Source: an uncultured Johnsonella sp.
GTDB lineage: Bacteria; Bacillota; Clostridia; Lachnospirales; Lachnospiraceae
Reading direction: 5' to 3'
Assembly: GCA_900766185.1 (NCBI GenBank)
Contig: CAAFUL010000091.1
Span: 1-51,505, forward strand
Length of the DNA stretch: 51,505 nt
The first letter of the stretch is position 1, and each line of letters begins with the position of its first letter. This document shows positions 26,901 to 35,911 of the stretch, in pieces. The notes beneath the pieces were generated by a model, which saw only the letters and a program-made list of their open reading frames with translations, was not told where the DNA came from and did no database searches. The position numbers and the translations under genes are program-made.

Positions 26901-28544
26901 ATGGGTAACTTATCAAGTAATAAGCAAATTAGACTGTTATATTTTATACTTAACACAGTAGTTATAATTCCTTTTATAATGTCGTTTTTTAGTGTCTTCG
27001 GAAGTATTGCAACATTGGCAATACTTGCAGGAGGTTTTGCCTACTTTGTAATAGGTGGAAAGGAAAGCACAGAGCCTTATACTGAAATTATTAAAATATT
27101 ATTTATGGATACCTTGATCTGCGGCTCTTTGATATTTTTATACTTCTTAGGTGCCGTTACAGAAGCCGAGTACTTGCCCGGTGAGCAATTAGCCAATCTT
27201 AATATTACTGTATATTTGTTTGTATTTATCTATGTGATAGGTATTGTTTTGAAAAGATCAAAACCGCTTATAGCTTATATAATTTCATGGTTTAGTCTTA
27301 TTGTGATCGGATATCTGCTTTGTATAGCACTTTGTACTGTAGACGGAAGTCTTATTATGCCGGAATTTATCAAGGGAGGAGCGGTTGTACTGCATATTTA
27401 CCTGATTTTTGCAGCAGTATTTTCACTTTGCTCCATTTTGGTGATTTTGGCAGGGACTAAAAATTTTAATATATTTATGTTCTCAATAAGTTTTATAATC
27501 TTCTTTTTTGTACTTATAAGTTCTTATTCGGGAATCTTAAATAAGTTTTATGAGTGGGAAAAAGACTTCGGGAATTTTACAAGCAATGCTCTGCTTTGGG
27601 CAAAGGTAACAGTAGTATATGTTATAGCTATTTTGACTTGTCTTACAATACTGTTTAGGGGGATAATTGGTAATAAGGGCAAAATGTTTTGTTTTAACAT
27701 AAATGTGTTACTGCTGATTGCAAATGCGGCATTACTGTATAAATTCACTCTTTCCTGGTATAGCGGATTTAATTATTTACTTGTGTACTTATATGTATTT
27801 GCTGTATTATTTATGTTATGGAGGGATCTTGAACTTAAGGGCGGTGAAGAAAGAGAAAACCTTAGCTTTTTTGAGAAGTTCATACATGAAGAGATTGTCG
27901 AGGGTTTAAAAACAACGGAGTTTATTATAGCGGCAGCAGTACTGTCTTTAGCTTCGATTTGGATGTTTAAACATAATATGTTGGTAAATGCTCTTATAAT
28001 ACTGCTGTTTATGATACTTGCTTTTATTCCTAAAAAGCCTTCTGTTAATAAATGGATATATGCAACGGTATTTATTTTTTTACAAGCCTTGGCATGGATT
28101 TTTCAGTTTAAGCTAAGCCTTGATAATGTGTTTTTTGCTACAGTAATGGCACTTATAACTATGGCTACATTATTTGTATTAAATTTAAGAAATCCCAACG
28201 GTTTTAAAACGGCAGCAGGTCTTAATATAGCGGTATTTGTACTGTTTTGCATCTTAAATCTTGTTTTAATATCAAGACATGGCAGTAAAATAAGTGTATA
28301 TCCTGATGATAAAAAGGTGGGAGTGGTTGTGAAAGCCATAGGAGAGGACAACCAAATAGAAGAGGCGGTAATATATTGGACTGACGGCAGGGGAGAGAAA
28401 ATTACGGAAGAAACCGAATTTACAGACCAGATAGAAAGTGATGTGCATGGAGCTTGTATACATATAGTAACTACTGACAGTTTCGGTGTGGTAAGCAGCA
28501 AAACTCAGTGGTTTCCGTATTGGAGTTATATTGTATACGAGTAG
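26901..28544 (+). CDS. Polytopic membrane protein of the vWA/tubulin/GTPase cluster
   Basis: 547 residues with about 13-14 hydrophobic segments across residues 10-460, then an approximately 85-residue polar tail (VGVVVKAIGEDNQIEEAVIYW, ending YWSYIVYE) predicted outside the membrane. No transporter or enzyme motif was recognised. It begins 12 bases after the Sel1-like gene with GGGGGA as ribosome site. A charged internal loop (LKGGEERENLSFFEKFIHEE) is long enough to be a docking site. The function is unknown. Confidence 0.65.
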   Translation: MGNLSSNKQIRLLYFILNTVVIIPFIMSFFSVFGSIATLAILAGGFAYFVIGGKESTEPYTEIIKILFMDTLICGSLIFLYFLGAVTEAEYLPGEQLANLNITVYLFVFIYVIGIVLKRSKPLIAYIISWFSLIVIGYLLCIALCTVDGSLIMPEFIKGGAVVLHIYLIFAAVFSLCSILVILAGTKNFNIFMFSISFIIFFFVLISSYSGILNKFYEWEKDFGNFTSNALLWAKVTVVYVIAILTCLTILFRGIIGNKGKMFCFNINVLLLIANAALLYKFTLSWYSGFNYLLVYLYVFAVLFMLWRDLELKGGEERENLSFFEKFIHEEIVEGLKTTEFIIAAAVLSLASIWMFKHNMLVNALIILLFMILAFIPKKPSVNKWIYATVFIFLQALAWIFQFKLSLDNVFFATVMALITMATLFVLNLRNPNGFKTAAGLNIAVFVLFCILNLVLISRHGSKISVYPDDKKVGVVVKAIGEDNQIEEAVIYWTDGRGEKITEETEFTDQIESDVHGACIHIVTTDSFGVVSSKTQWFPYWSYIVYE

Positions 28545-28571
28545 CTGAATTTACACTGTAAAGGGGGATTT

Positions 28572-29231
28572 ATGGCAGGAAGAAGAAATAGGGTAGTTAA
28601 TACAAGAAGAGTAAAGAATGAGGGCTTTAATTTTGAGATGCTTGCGGCAAGTCTTAGTGCAGGGCTTATATCTTGGGCTATATGCTGGCCTTTGTATTCT
28701 TTGATGGTATTTTCCGTACCTAGAACAGTAATTATGGGAATCATGTTTTTGATTTTGATAATAATTGTATTGGCAACAGTATTTATTTTAAGTCATCAAA
28801 TGGGTACAAATGAGAATACGAATATAGCAGTACTTTTGATAGCGGCACTTACAGCTTTTTTGCTTACCTTGCTTTTTCAGTGGCTCTACGGTATGGGAGC
28901 CGATAATACAAGGGATCTGCTTTCTGCAAGGGAGACTACAGGTTTTGTATCCTTGGTTTTAGGTATACTTAGGGTCGTATTTTTAACGGTAATAGGAGTT
29001 GCTATAGGAGTGGCGGTTGCGGAATGTTACGGAAGGGAGGAGGCTAAGGAGCTTATTTATATAGGTTCTGCGGTCAAGTCCTTTATAGCGGCTGTTCTTA
29101 TAGAGTTCGGTACCATATCCGTGCCTGAAACTTCCGCAAAGATGGGAATTATATTTTGGGTGCTGGCAGCGGCTACATTTACTACCAAGCTGCCAAGTGC
29201 AAGAAAGAAGAGGGTAAGGAAGAGTTTTTAG
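28572..29231 (+). CDS. Small polytopic membrane protein, last gene of the cluster
   Basis: 219 residues. A basic N-terminus (MAGRRNRVVNTRRVKNEG) comes before about six hydrophobic helices, and the end is also very basic (KLPSARKKRVRKSF). The positive ends suggest both termini are in the cytoplasm. AAGGGGG precedes the start. The strong bidirectional terminator immediately downstream marks the end of the ten-gene cluster. No family is recognised. Confidence 0.65.
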   Translation: MAGRRNRVVNTRRVKNEGFNFEMLAASLSAGLISWAICWPLYSLMVFSVPRTVIMGIMFLILIIIVLATVFILSHQMGTNENTNIAVLLIAALTAFLLTLLFQWLYGMGADNTRDLLSARETTGFVSLVLGILRVVFLTVIGVAIGVAVAECYGREEAKELIYIGSAVKSFIAAVLIEFGTISVPETSAKMGIIFWVLAAATFTTKLPSARKKRVRKSF

Positions 29232-29244
29232 TTAAAAAAGTATG

Positions 29245-29286
29245 AAAAAACCTTGCTGCATGGAACTACAGGCAGCAAGGTTTTTT
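29245..29286. terminator. Bidirectional intrinsic terminator between convergent genes
   Basis: AAAAAACCTTGCTGC (29245-29259) is the exact reverse complement of GCAGCAAGGTTTTTT (29272-29286), with a 12-base loop. T runs occur on both strands, so it can end both the plus-strand cluster and the minus-strand cysteine desulfurase gene. Confidence 0.92.
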
Positions 29287-29290
29287 GAAT

Positions 29291-30442
29291 CTAACCCATC
29301 ATTCGTAATTTTGGTATAACTTCTTTAAGCACTTCTACCAGCGTATCCAGCTCCTCTTTCGTATTTTCATCACTCAGGCTTATACGAATACACTCCCTTG
29401 CGGCGTTAGCATCAAGCCCTATTGCCAAAAGCACATGAGAAGGGTCTAAAGAGCCTGAAGCGCAGGCTGAGCCGGCAGACACACAAATATTTTTATTATC
29501 AAGCATTATAAGCAGTACTTCTGAAGAAACTTTTTCAAAACGCACATTAATATTACCTGCAAGCCTTTGTTCAAGACTTCCGTTAATATGTACTCCCTCG
29601 AATTCATGCCTCAAACGCTCTATAAGATAGCTTTGTAAGTTTTTTGTATATTCAAGAGACTTACTCATGGTATCAAGGCTTAAGCTTGCCGCCTTTGCCA
29701 TTCCTATAATGCCGGGAACATTTTCCGTACCCGCTCTTCTTTTTCTTTCTTGTGAACCACCATGTATAAAGGACTTGATTTTAAGCTTGGAATCAATATA
29801 TAAAAATCCGACACCCTTCGAACCTCCGATTTTATGTGCGGAGGCACTGAGCAGATCAATGCCAAGCTCCTTAACATCTATAGGTATGTGCGCATAGGCT
29901 TGAACTGCATCGGTATGGAATACCACAGAGTGCTTTTTGGCGATTTCTCCTATGGCTTTGATGTTTTGTATGGTTCCTATCTCATTATTGGCAAACATAA
30001 TACTTATAAGAGTCGTATCGCTTCTTATGCTTTGCTCAAGCTCTTCCAAGGATACAAACCCCTCATTATCAACATTAAGATAAGTAAGCTCAAAGCCCCT
30101 GCTTTCAAGGTAGGCACAGGTACTCAGCACCGCAGGATGTTCTATTTTGGAAGTGATTATATGCCTTCCTTTTTCCTCATAAGCAAGGGCTGTAAGTTTG
30201 ATAGCCCAATTATCGGACTCGGTACCTCCCGAGGTAAAATATATCTCCCTGCTGCTTGCCGAAAGAGAATCAGCTATAACTTCTCTTGCTAAGCTTATAT
30301 CGTTTCGTACTTTTGAAGAAAAATTATATACAGCCGAAGGATTGGCATAATAATTGCTAAAATACGGCAGCATAGCCTCAAGAACTTCGGGCTTTACCTT
30401 TGTGGTAGCTGCATTATCTAAATAAATTAACTTGTCGTTCAT
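29291..30442 (-). CDS. Cysteine desulfurase (NifS/IscS family)
   Basis: A 383-residue PLP enzyme that takes sulfur from cysteine and passes a persulfide to acceptors. Seen: LDNAATTKV at the start, GGTESDNWAI, ANNEIGTIQ, FHTDAVQAY, the PLP lysine in SAHKIGGSKG, and the catalytic cysteine loop SAGSACASG. A purely biosynthetic NifS-like enzyme is typical of Firmicutes, where such an enzyme can serve the tRNA thiolase MnmA. Here mnmA is just across the divergent intergenic region, which supports that pairing. The start faces DUF1189 with about 80 bases between them, a likely divergent promoter region. Confidence 0.93.
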   Translation of the reverse strand: MNDKLIYLDNAATTKVKPEVLEAMLPYFSNYYANPSAVYNFSSKVRNDISLAREVIADSLSASSREIYFTSGGTESDNWAIKLTALAYEEKGRHIITSKIEHPAVLSTCAYLESRGFELTYLNVDNEGFVSLEELEQSIRSDTTLISIMFANNEIGTIQNIKAIGEIAKKHSVVFHTDAVQAYAHIPIDVKELGIDLLSASAHKIGGSKGVGFLYIDSKLKIKSFIHGGSQERKRRAGTENVPGIIGMAKAASLSLDTMSKSLEYTKNLQSYLIERLRHEFEGVHINGSLEQRLAGNINVRFEKVSSEVLLIMLDNKNICVSAGSACASGSLDPSHVLLAIGLDANAARECIRISLSDENTKEELDTLVEVLKEVIPKLRMMG

Positions 30443-30523
30443 AGTTGCTCCTTAATTAAAACATATGTACTTTTATTCTACAATGTTGTATATTTATTTC
30501 AAGTACTATATGAAGGAGAATTT

Positions 30524-31489
30524 ATGCGAATTTTTAAAGATATATTTGATTCGATTTTTAACATGGAGGCTTATAACAGATTTATACAATATAAAGGCTC
30601 AAGAAAAACCGCTTATATATTTTTACTGCCTTTATTTAGAATTCTGTTTGTAGCGTTGGTAGCGGTTATGTCTTTCTTTAGTCACTACAAAAGCATAGAC
30701 AATTATATGCAAAGTATTATCCCCGACTTTACCTTAAGCGCTTCCGGTCTTGATATGGAAGAAAAGGTAGACGATGTATATGGAAATGTATATATATATA
30801 TTAATACTGACGAAACTATGGATAAAAATGAACTTTATTACAGAGAAGCAAATAACCTTTTTGTGTTTAAGGATGCTATACTGGTAAGGGACAGTCTTGG
30901 CAAAGATGCCGAATTGAAATTCAAAGAATTTGGTTTAACGGGCAATGAATCCGTAACTCGTGATGAGTTCATAGACAATATGAAACCGACTGTAATAGCC
31001 GTAGCAATGACGATAATAGTTATTTTAGCGATATTTTATTATATAGGAATGGTATTAGCCTATGTTTTGACAGCGTTGTTGTTAGTTTTAACCGTAAAAG
31101 CAGTTGCAAAAAAGATGGGCAAAAATTTAAGTGACGGAAAGGATTTTGCAATAGCCCTGTATGCAAAAACAGCCACATTTACATTAACAACACTTATCAT
31201 AGCAATAAATTGGATATTAGCCATATATACAGATAATACAATAAGCATACCGTATTTCTATGTTGTAAAATTAATTATATGCTTGATTTATGTATATTAT
31301 ATAGTATTAAATATTAAAGAGGAAAAGGTGGCTCAGGTTACATTTGAAACCGGTGATAAGTACGGTATGCAAGAAGAACAAGAAAGCGTATGGGAGGAGA
31401 GTGTCAAAGAAAAGCCTCTACAGCCGGAGGTACTTAAGCCCACCGACTCATGGAGTTTTGGAGAAAAGAAAGAAGATGGTAATGAATAA
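30524..31489 (+). CDS. DUF1189 family membrane protein
   Basis: 321 residues. The opening MRIFKDIFDSIFNMEAYNRF is typical of DUF1189. A first membrane helix (LLPLFRILFVALVAVMSFF) is followed by an extracellular domain of about 110 residues, then four hydrophobic helices (from TVIAVAMTIIVILAIFYYI onward) and an acidic cytoplasmic tail. The family's function is not established. AAGGAG precedes the start. The end overlaps the mnmA start by eight bases, so the two genes are co-transcribed. Confidence 0.75.
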   Translation: MRIFKDIFDSIFNMEAYNRFIQYKGSRKTAYIFLLPLFRILFVALVAVMSFFSHYKSIDNYMQSIIPDFTLSASGLDMEEKVDDVYGNVYIYINTDETMDKNELYYREANNLFVFKDAILVRDSLGKDAELKFKEFGLTGNESVTRDEFIDNMKPTVIAVAMTIIVILAIFYYIGMVLAYVLTALLLVLTVKAVAKKMGKNLSDGKDFAIALYAKTATFTLTTLIIAINWILAIYTDNTISIPYFYVVKLIICLIYVYYIVLNIKEEKVAQVTFETGDKYGMQEEQESVWEESVKEKPLQPEVLKPTDSWSFGEKKEDGNE

Positions 31490-32579
31490 GAAAAAAGTAG
31501 TTGTCGGTATGTCGGGAGGTGTAGACTCTTCGGTAGCCGCTTATCTTTTGAAAAAAGAAGGATTTGATGTGGTAGGTGTTACCATGCAGATATGGCAGGA
31601 TGAGGACGAAGAAAGGCAGCAGTCAAACGGAGGTTGTTGCGGTCTTTCGGCAGTGGATGATGCAAGAAGGGTTGCTGCCGCTTTGGATATACCATATTAT
31701 GTAATGAATTTTAAGAATGAATTTAAGTCAAGTGTGATAGACTATTTTATAGAAGAATATAAAAAGGGGAGGACTCCAAACCCTTGCATAGCCTGTAACA
31801 GATATGTAAAATGGGAGTCGCTGCTGCACAGAAGCCTAAGCATAGGGGCTGATTACATAGCTACAGGGCATTATGCCAAAGTAGTACTTTTGGAAAATGG
31901 CAGATATACCCTAAAAACTGCAAAAAGCAGCCACAAAGATCAAACCTATGCACTGTATAATCTTACACAGGAGCAGCTTGCAAGAACGCTTATGCCGGTA
32001 GGGGATTACGAAAAAGACGAGATAAGAAAGATAGCAGAGAATATAAGTCTTCGGATAGCCAATAAACCCGACAGTCAGGATATATGTTTTGTGCCGGATG
32101 GAGACTATGCAAAGTTTATAGAAGAAAACAGCGATATAAGTATTAAGAGCGGAGAGTTTGTAAATATCAAGGGAGAGGTGCTGGGTACACATAAAGGCAT
32201 AACACATTATACTGTAGGTCAAAGAAAGGGGTTGGGACTGAGTCTTGGAGAGCCTGCCTTTGTAACAAAGATAGATGTGGATAACAATAAGGTCATCATA
32301 GGTAATTCTTTGGAAGTACTTGATAGAGGACTTATTGCCGACAGGGTAAACTGGATGAGCATAGAAGGACTTAAAGTAGGAGAAAGTATAAACTTAAGAG
32401 CAAAGATAAGATATTCTCATAAGGGTGAAAATTGCATGGTAAAAGCCATAGCAGATGATAAAATACTGGTTGAGTTTGAAAATCCGGTAAGAGCGGTAAC
32501 ACCGGGTCAGGCAGTGGTATTTTATGATGTGAACTCATATGTAGCAGGCGGAGCAAGTATAGTTGAAGCCATAAAATAA
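31482..32579 (+). CDS. mnmA: tRNA-specific 2-thiouridylase MnmA
   Basis: About 365 residues. It puts sulfur on U34 of tRNA-Glu, -Gln and -Lys using ATP and persulfide sulfur. Seen: the PP-loop VVVGMSGGVDSSVAAYLL, the first catalytic Cys in NPCIACNRYVKW, GADYIATGHYA, the second Cys in DSQDICFVPDG, and TVGQRKGLG. Two in-frame ATGs (31476 and 31482) are possible starts, both inside the end of the DUF1189 gene. Frame extension further upstream reads through that gene and is not credible. A cysteine desulfurase lies nearby on the other strand. Confidence 0.95.
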   Translation: MNKKKVVVGMSGGVDSSVAAYLLKKEGFDVVGVTMQIWQDEDEERQQSNGGCCGLSAVDDARRVAAALDIPYYVMNFKNEFKSSVIDYFIEEYKKGRTPNPCIACNRYVKWESLLHRSLSIGADYIATGHYAKVVLLENGRYTLKTAKSSHKDQTYALYNLTQEQLARTLMPVGDYEKDEIRKIAENISLRIANKPDSQDICFVPDGDYAKFIEENSDISIKSGEFVNIKGEVLGTHKGITHYTVGQRKGLGLSLGEPAFVTKIDVDNNKVIIGNSLEVLDRGLIADRVNWMSIEGLKVGESINLRAKIRYSHKGENCMVKAIADDKILVEFENPVRAVTPGQAVVFYDVNSYVAGGASIVEAIK

Positions 32580-32606
32580 TGTATTTTAATGAAAGGAATT
32601 AAGAAG

Positions 32607-33818
32607 ATGAGATTAAAAAGCCTAATTTTAACAGCAAGCTTGGCGTTATTGATTTCTGCTTGCGGGGCAAACTCTAAGCAGCCTGAAACTGTTACAAGCA
32701 ATGAAGCAACCAAGCAGGTACAGACCGAAGCCGAGCAAGAGAGCACTTCAAATGTAGCAGTTGCAAGTGCCATTAACACCAAGTCGGTAAGTACACCGGT
32801 AACTACTGTGGCAAGTAAGGCGGCTGTAAATTTCGAGTCTGTAGATGAAACAGTATATGTTAAAGGAGATAATGTAAATTTAAGAACCAATCCGGACACA
32901 AGCGGAGAAAAGATAACCGCATTTAGTAAGGGAGAAGAATTAAAACGCATAGGTAAATCCGATAAATGGTCAAAAGTTATGTATAAGGACAAGGAAGCTT
33001 ATATAGCTACAGAGTTTTTGACCACAGAAAAACCTAAGGTGGAAGAGACCAAGGCTCAAGTAGCTGACGGTGCGGAAATAGGACTGAATTCTTCTTGGAA
33101 GTATGCAGACTTTTCAAAAATCAACAGCGGTAAAGCCAAGCTTTATAAGGCAAGCGGCAACAGAAAGAACAAGGTGGTCTGTGTAAATGCAGGTCACGGT
33201 ACAAAAGGAGGTTCTTCAGTAAAGACACTTTCACATCCGGACTCAACACCTAAGGTGACCGGAGGAACCACTGCTGCCGGACAGGTTACTTCCACTGCGG
33301 TATCAGGAGGTATGACCTTTGCAGACGGTACAAGTGAGGCAAGCGTAACACTTGCTATGGCTAAGGTATTGAAGGCAGAGCTTTTATCAAGAGGCTATGA
33401 TGTACTTATGATAAGAGAAAGTGACGATGTGCAGCTTGACAATATAGCAAGAACCGTAATTGCAAATAATAATGCCGACTGTCATTTGGCACTGCACTGG
33501 GACAGTACCTCAAGCAACAAAGGAGCATTTTATATGAGTGTACCTAATGTTGCTTCTTACAGAGCGATGGAGCCGGTAGCATCCAACTGGCAAAAACATC
33601 ACAAACTGGGAGACAGTGTTATATCAGGGCTTAGAGGAGTAGGAACCAAGATCTTCGCTAAGGGAAGTCTTGAGATGGATCTTACACAGACCTCATATTC
33701 CACTATTCCTTCCATAGACATAGAGCTTGGAGACAAGTCATCTTCACATGACGAGTCTGTGCTTAAAAACCATGCAAAGGGTATAGCGGACGGACTTGAT
33801 ACTTTCTTTGCTCAATAA
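32607..33818 (+). CDS. Lipoprotein N-acetylmuramoyl-L-alanine amidase with SH3 domain
   Basis: 403 residues. The lipoprotein signal is MRLKSLILTASLALLISACG (lipobox ISAC). A Thr/Ser/Glu-rich linker follows, then a bacterial SH3 domain (YVKGDNVNLRTNPDTSGEKI to about YIATEFL) for wall binding. The Amidase_3 domain has zinc ligands visible as the His of VNAGHGTKGG, a Glu near MIREESDDV-like MIRESDD, the His of CHLALHWDST and the catalytic Glu of SIDIELGDKSS. It should cleave the amide bond between MurNAc and peptide stems, and is anchored to the outer face of the membrane. ATG 32607 was chosen because AAAGGA precedes it and the signal peptide starts there. Confidence 0.85.
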   Translation: MRLKSLILTASLALLISACGANSKQPETVTSNEATKQVQTEAEQESTSNVAVASAINTKSVSTPVTTVASKAAVNFESVDETVYVKGDNVNLRTNPDTSGEKITAFSKGEELKRIGKSDKWSKVMYKDKEAYIATEFLTTEKPKVEETKAQVADGAEIGLNSSWKYADFSKINSGKAKLYKASGNRKNKVVCVNAGHGTKGGSSVKTLSHPDSTPKVTGGTTAAGQVTSTAVSGGMTFADGTSEASVTLAMAKVLKAELLSRGYDVLMIRESDDVQLDNIARTVIANNNADCHLALHWDSTSSNKGAFYMSVPNVASYRAMEPVASNWQKHHKLGDSVISGLRGVGTKIFAKGSLEMDLTQTSYSTIPSIDIELGDKSSSHDESVLKNHAKGIADGLDTFFAQ

Positions 33819-33829
33819 ATAATGAACAC

Positions 33830-33859
33830 TTGATTTAATAACTTATTTTTTGCTATAAT
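33830..33859 (+). promoter_or_regulatory. Promoter of the tkt operon
   Basis: TTGATT (33830-33835), an 18-base spacer and TATAAT (33854-33859) lie 30 bases before the tkt start codon. The preceding amidase gene ends at 33818. Confidence 0.6.
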
Positions 33860-33888
33860 CTATAAATATTTTTAAAGGAGCTTATACG

Positions 33889-35877
33889 ATGTCAAATATT
33901 GAAAAAAAAGCGACAAGTGCTATAAGAATACTTTCAGCAGATGCCATACAAAAGGCAAATTCAGGGCATCCGGGACTGCCTCTCGGAGTTGCGGATATTA
34001 CTTATGAGCTGTGGGCAAACCATATGAAGCATAATCCTAAAAATCCCGACTGGATAAACAGAGACAGATTTGTGCTTTCAGCAGGTCATGGTTCAATGTT
34101 ACTGTATTCACTCTTACACCTCTTCGGATACGGGAATCTTTCAATAGAAGACCTTAAGTCTTTTAGACAGCTTGATTCACTGACTCCGGGGCATCCGGAA
34201 TACGGTCATACAGTAGGTGTTGAAGCCACTACAGGACCTCTTGGTGCAGGTATGGGTATGGCAGTAGGTATGGCTATAGCTCAGTCCCATCTTGCAGGCT
34301 TGTTTAATAGAGACGGATTTAATGTAATAGACCATTTTACCTATGTACTTGGCGGAGACGGTTGCATGATGGAGGGTATAAGCTCGGAAGCTTTTTCACT
34401 TGCAGGGCATCTTGGACTTTCAAAACTTATAGTGTTATACGATTCAAACAGTATAAGTATAGAGGGTTCAACCGACCTTGCATTCAGTGAGGATGTAAGT
34501 AAGCGTATGGAAGCCTTCGGTTTTCAGGTTATAGAGGTTGATGACGGTCATGACCTTGGTAAGGTATCAAAGGCGATTGAGGAAGCTAAGAATAACAAAG
34601 AAAAACCTTCTTTTATTAACATAAAGACCAAGATAGGTTTTGGCTGTCCGGCAAAGGAGGGTAAGGCAAGTGCTCATGGAGAGCCTCTTGGAGCCGATAA
34701 TATAAAGGCGCTTAGAGAGAATATAGGCTGGGAGTATGAAGAGCCTTTCTTTGTACCGGATGAAGTCTATGAGCATTATCAAAGCAAGGTCGAAAGATTG
34801 GAAAAGGTAGAGAAGGAGTGGAATGAACTTCTGGAAAAATATTTTAAAGCCTTTCCTGAGAATAAGACCCTTTGGAATAAATACTTTGTTGAGGAAGACC
34901 TAAGCTTCCTTGATAAGGATGAGTATTGGGCATGGGATGAAAAAGCGGATGCTACAAGAAATATTTCCGGTAAAATATTAAATAGAGTTAAGCTCGAGAT
35001 TCCGAATCTTATAGGCGGTTCAGCGGATCTTGCCCCCTCAAATAAGACTTATTTGAGTGAAATGGGTGATTTTGCAAAAGACTCCTATGCAGGCAGAAAC
35101 TTACACTTTGGTGTAAGAGAGCTTGCTATGGCGGCAATTACCAACGGAATTATCTTACATGGAGCTCTTAAGGCTTATTGTGCGACCTTCTTTGTGTTTA
35201 GTGATTATACAAAGCCTATGGCAAGGCTGTCTTCACTTATGAGCATACCGGCAACCTTTGTATTTACACATGACTCAATAGGAGTCGGAGAGGACGGACC
35301 TACACATGAGCCTATTGAGCAGCTTGCCATGTTAAGAGCTATGCCAAATTTCCATGCGTTCAGACCGGCAGATGCTACCGAAACACTTGCAGCTTGGTAC
35401 AGTGCACTAAAGTCTGAAAAGACACCTACGGCTATTATACTTACAAGACAAAACCTTCCACAGCTTGAGGGAAGTTCCAAAGAAGCATTAAAGGGCGGAT
35501 ATGTTATTAAAGAAGCTGCAAGAGCTGATATAGACCTGATACTTATAGCTTCAGGCTCAGAGGTTTCTTTGGCTCTTGAGGCTGCCAAAGAGCTTGAAAA
35601 GATGTGCATAAGTGTAAGAGTTGTAAGTATGCCCTGTATAGATGTATTTGAAGAGCAAAGCAGTGAATACAAGGAAGCGGTACTTCCAAAGGCAGTGTCA
35701 AAGAGAATGTTTATAGAAGCCTTATCAGGTTTCGGGCTTGACAGATATGTAGGCTTTGAAGGAGAGGTTCTGTCAATGAAGGGTTTTGGAGCAAGTGCTC
35801 CTCAAGCAGAGCTTTTCAAAAAATTCGGATTTAGTGTGGATAATATAATAGATTTGGCAAAGAACATGCTTAAGTAG
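33889..35877 (+). CDS. tkt: Transketolase
   Basis: 662 residues, full family length. It moves two-carbon units between sugar phosphates in the pentose phosphate pathway using thiamine diphosphate. Seen: SGHPGLPLGVADITYELW, the TPP motif GDGCMMEGISSEAFSLAGHL ending in DSNSI, FGVRELAMAAI, and THDSIGVGEDGPTHEPIEQL. AAAGGAG precedes the start. It is the first gene of a run with purF-like, ung, uppP and an RNA methyltransferase. Together with purF this links ribose supply to purine synthesis. Confidence 0.97.
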   Translation: MSNIEKKATSAIRILSADAIQKANSGHPGLPLGVADITYELWANHMKHNPKNPDWINRDRFVLSAGHGSMLLYSLLHLFGYGNLSIEDLKSFRQLDSLTPGHPEYGHTVGVEATTGPLGAGMGMAVGMAIAQSHLAGLFNRDGFNVIDHFTYVLGGDGCMMEGISSEAFSLAGHLGLSKLIVLYDSNSISIEGSTDLAFSEDVSKRMEAFGFQVIEVDDGHDLGKVSKAIEEAKNNKEKPSFINIKTKIGFGCPAKEGKASAHGEPLGADNIKALRENIGWEYEEPFFVPDEVYEHYQSKVERLEKVEKEWNELLEKYFKAFPENKTLWNKYFVEEDLSFLDKDEYWAWDEKADATRNISGKILNRVKLEIPNLIGGSADLAPSNKTYLSEMGDFAKDSYAGRNLHFGVRELAMAAITNGIILHGALKAYCATFFVFSDYTKPMARLSSLMSIPATFVFTHDSIGVGEDGPTHEPIEQLAMLRAMPNFHAFRPADATETLAAWYSALKSEKTPTAIILTRQNLPQLEGSSKEALKGGYVIKEAARADIDLILIASGSEVSLALEAAKELEKMCISVRVVSMPCIDVFEEQSSEYKEAVLPKAVSKRMFIEALSGFGLDRYVGFEGEVLSMKGFGASAPQAELFKKFGFSVDNIIDLAKNMLK

Positions 35878-35911
35878 CATTCTTTTAATTAATATAAGAG
35901 AGGTTTATAAA

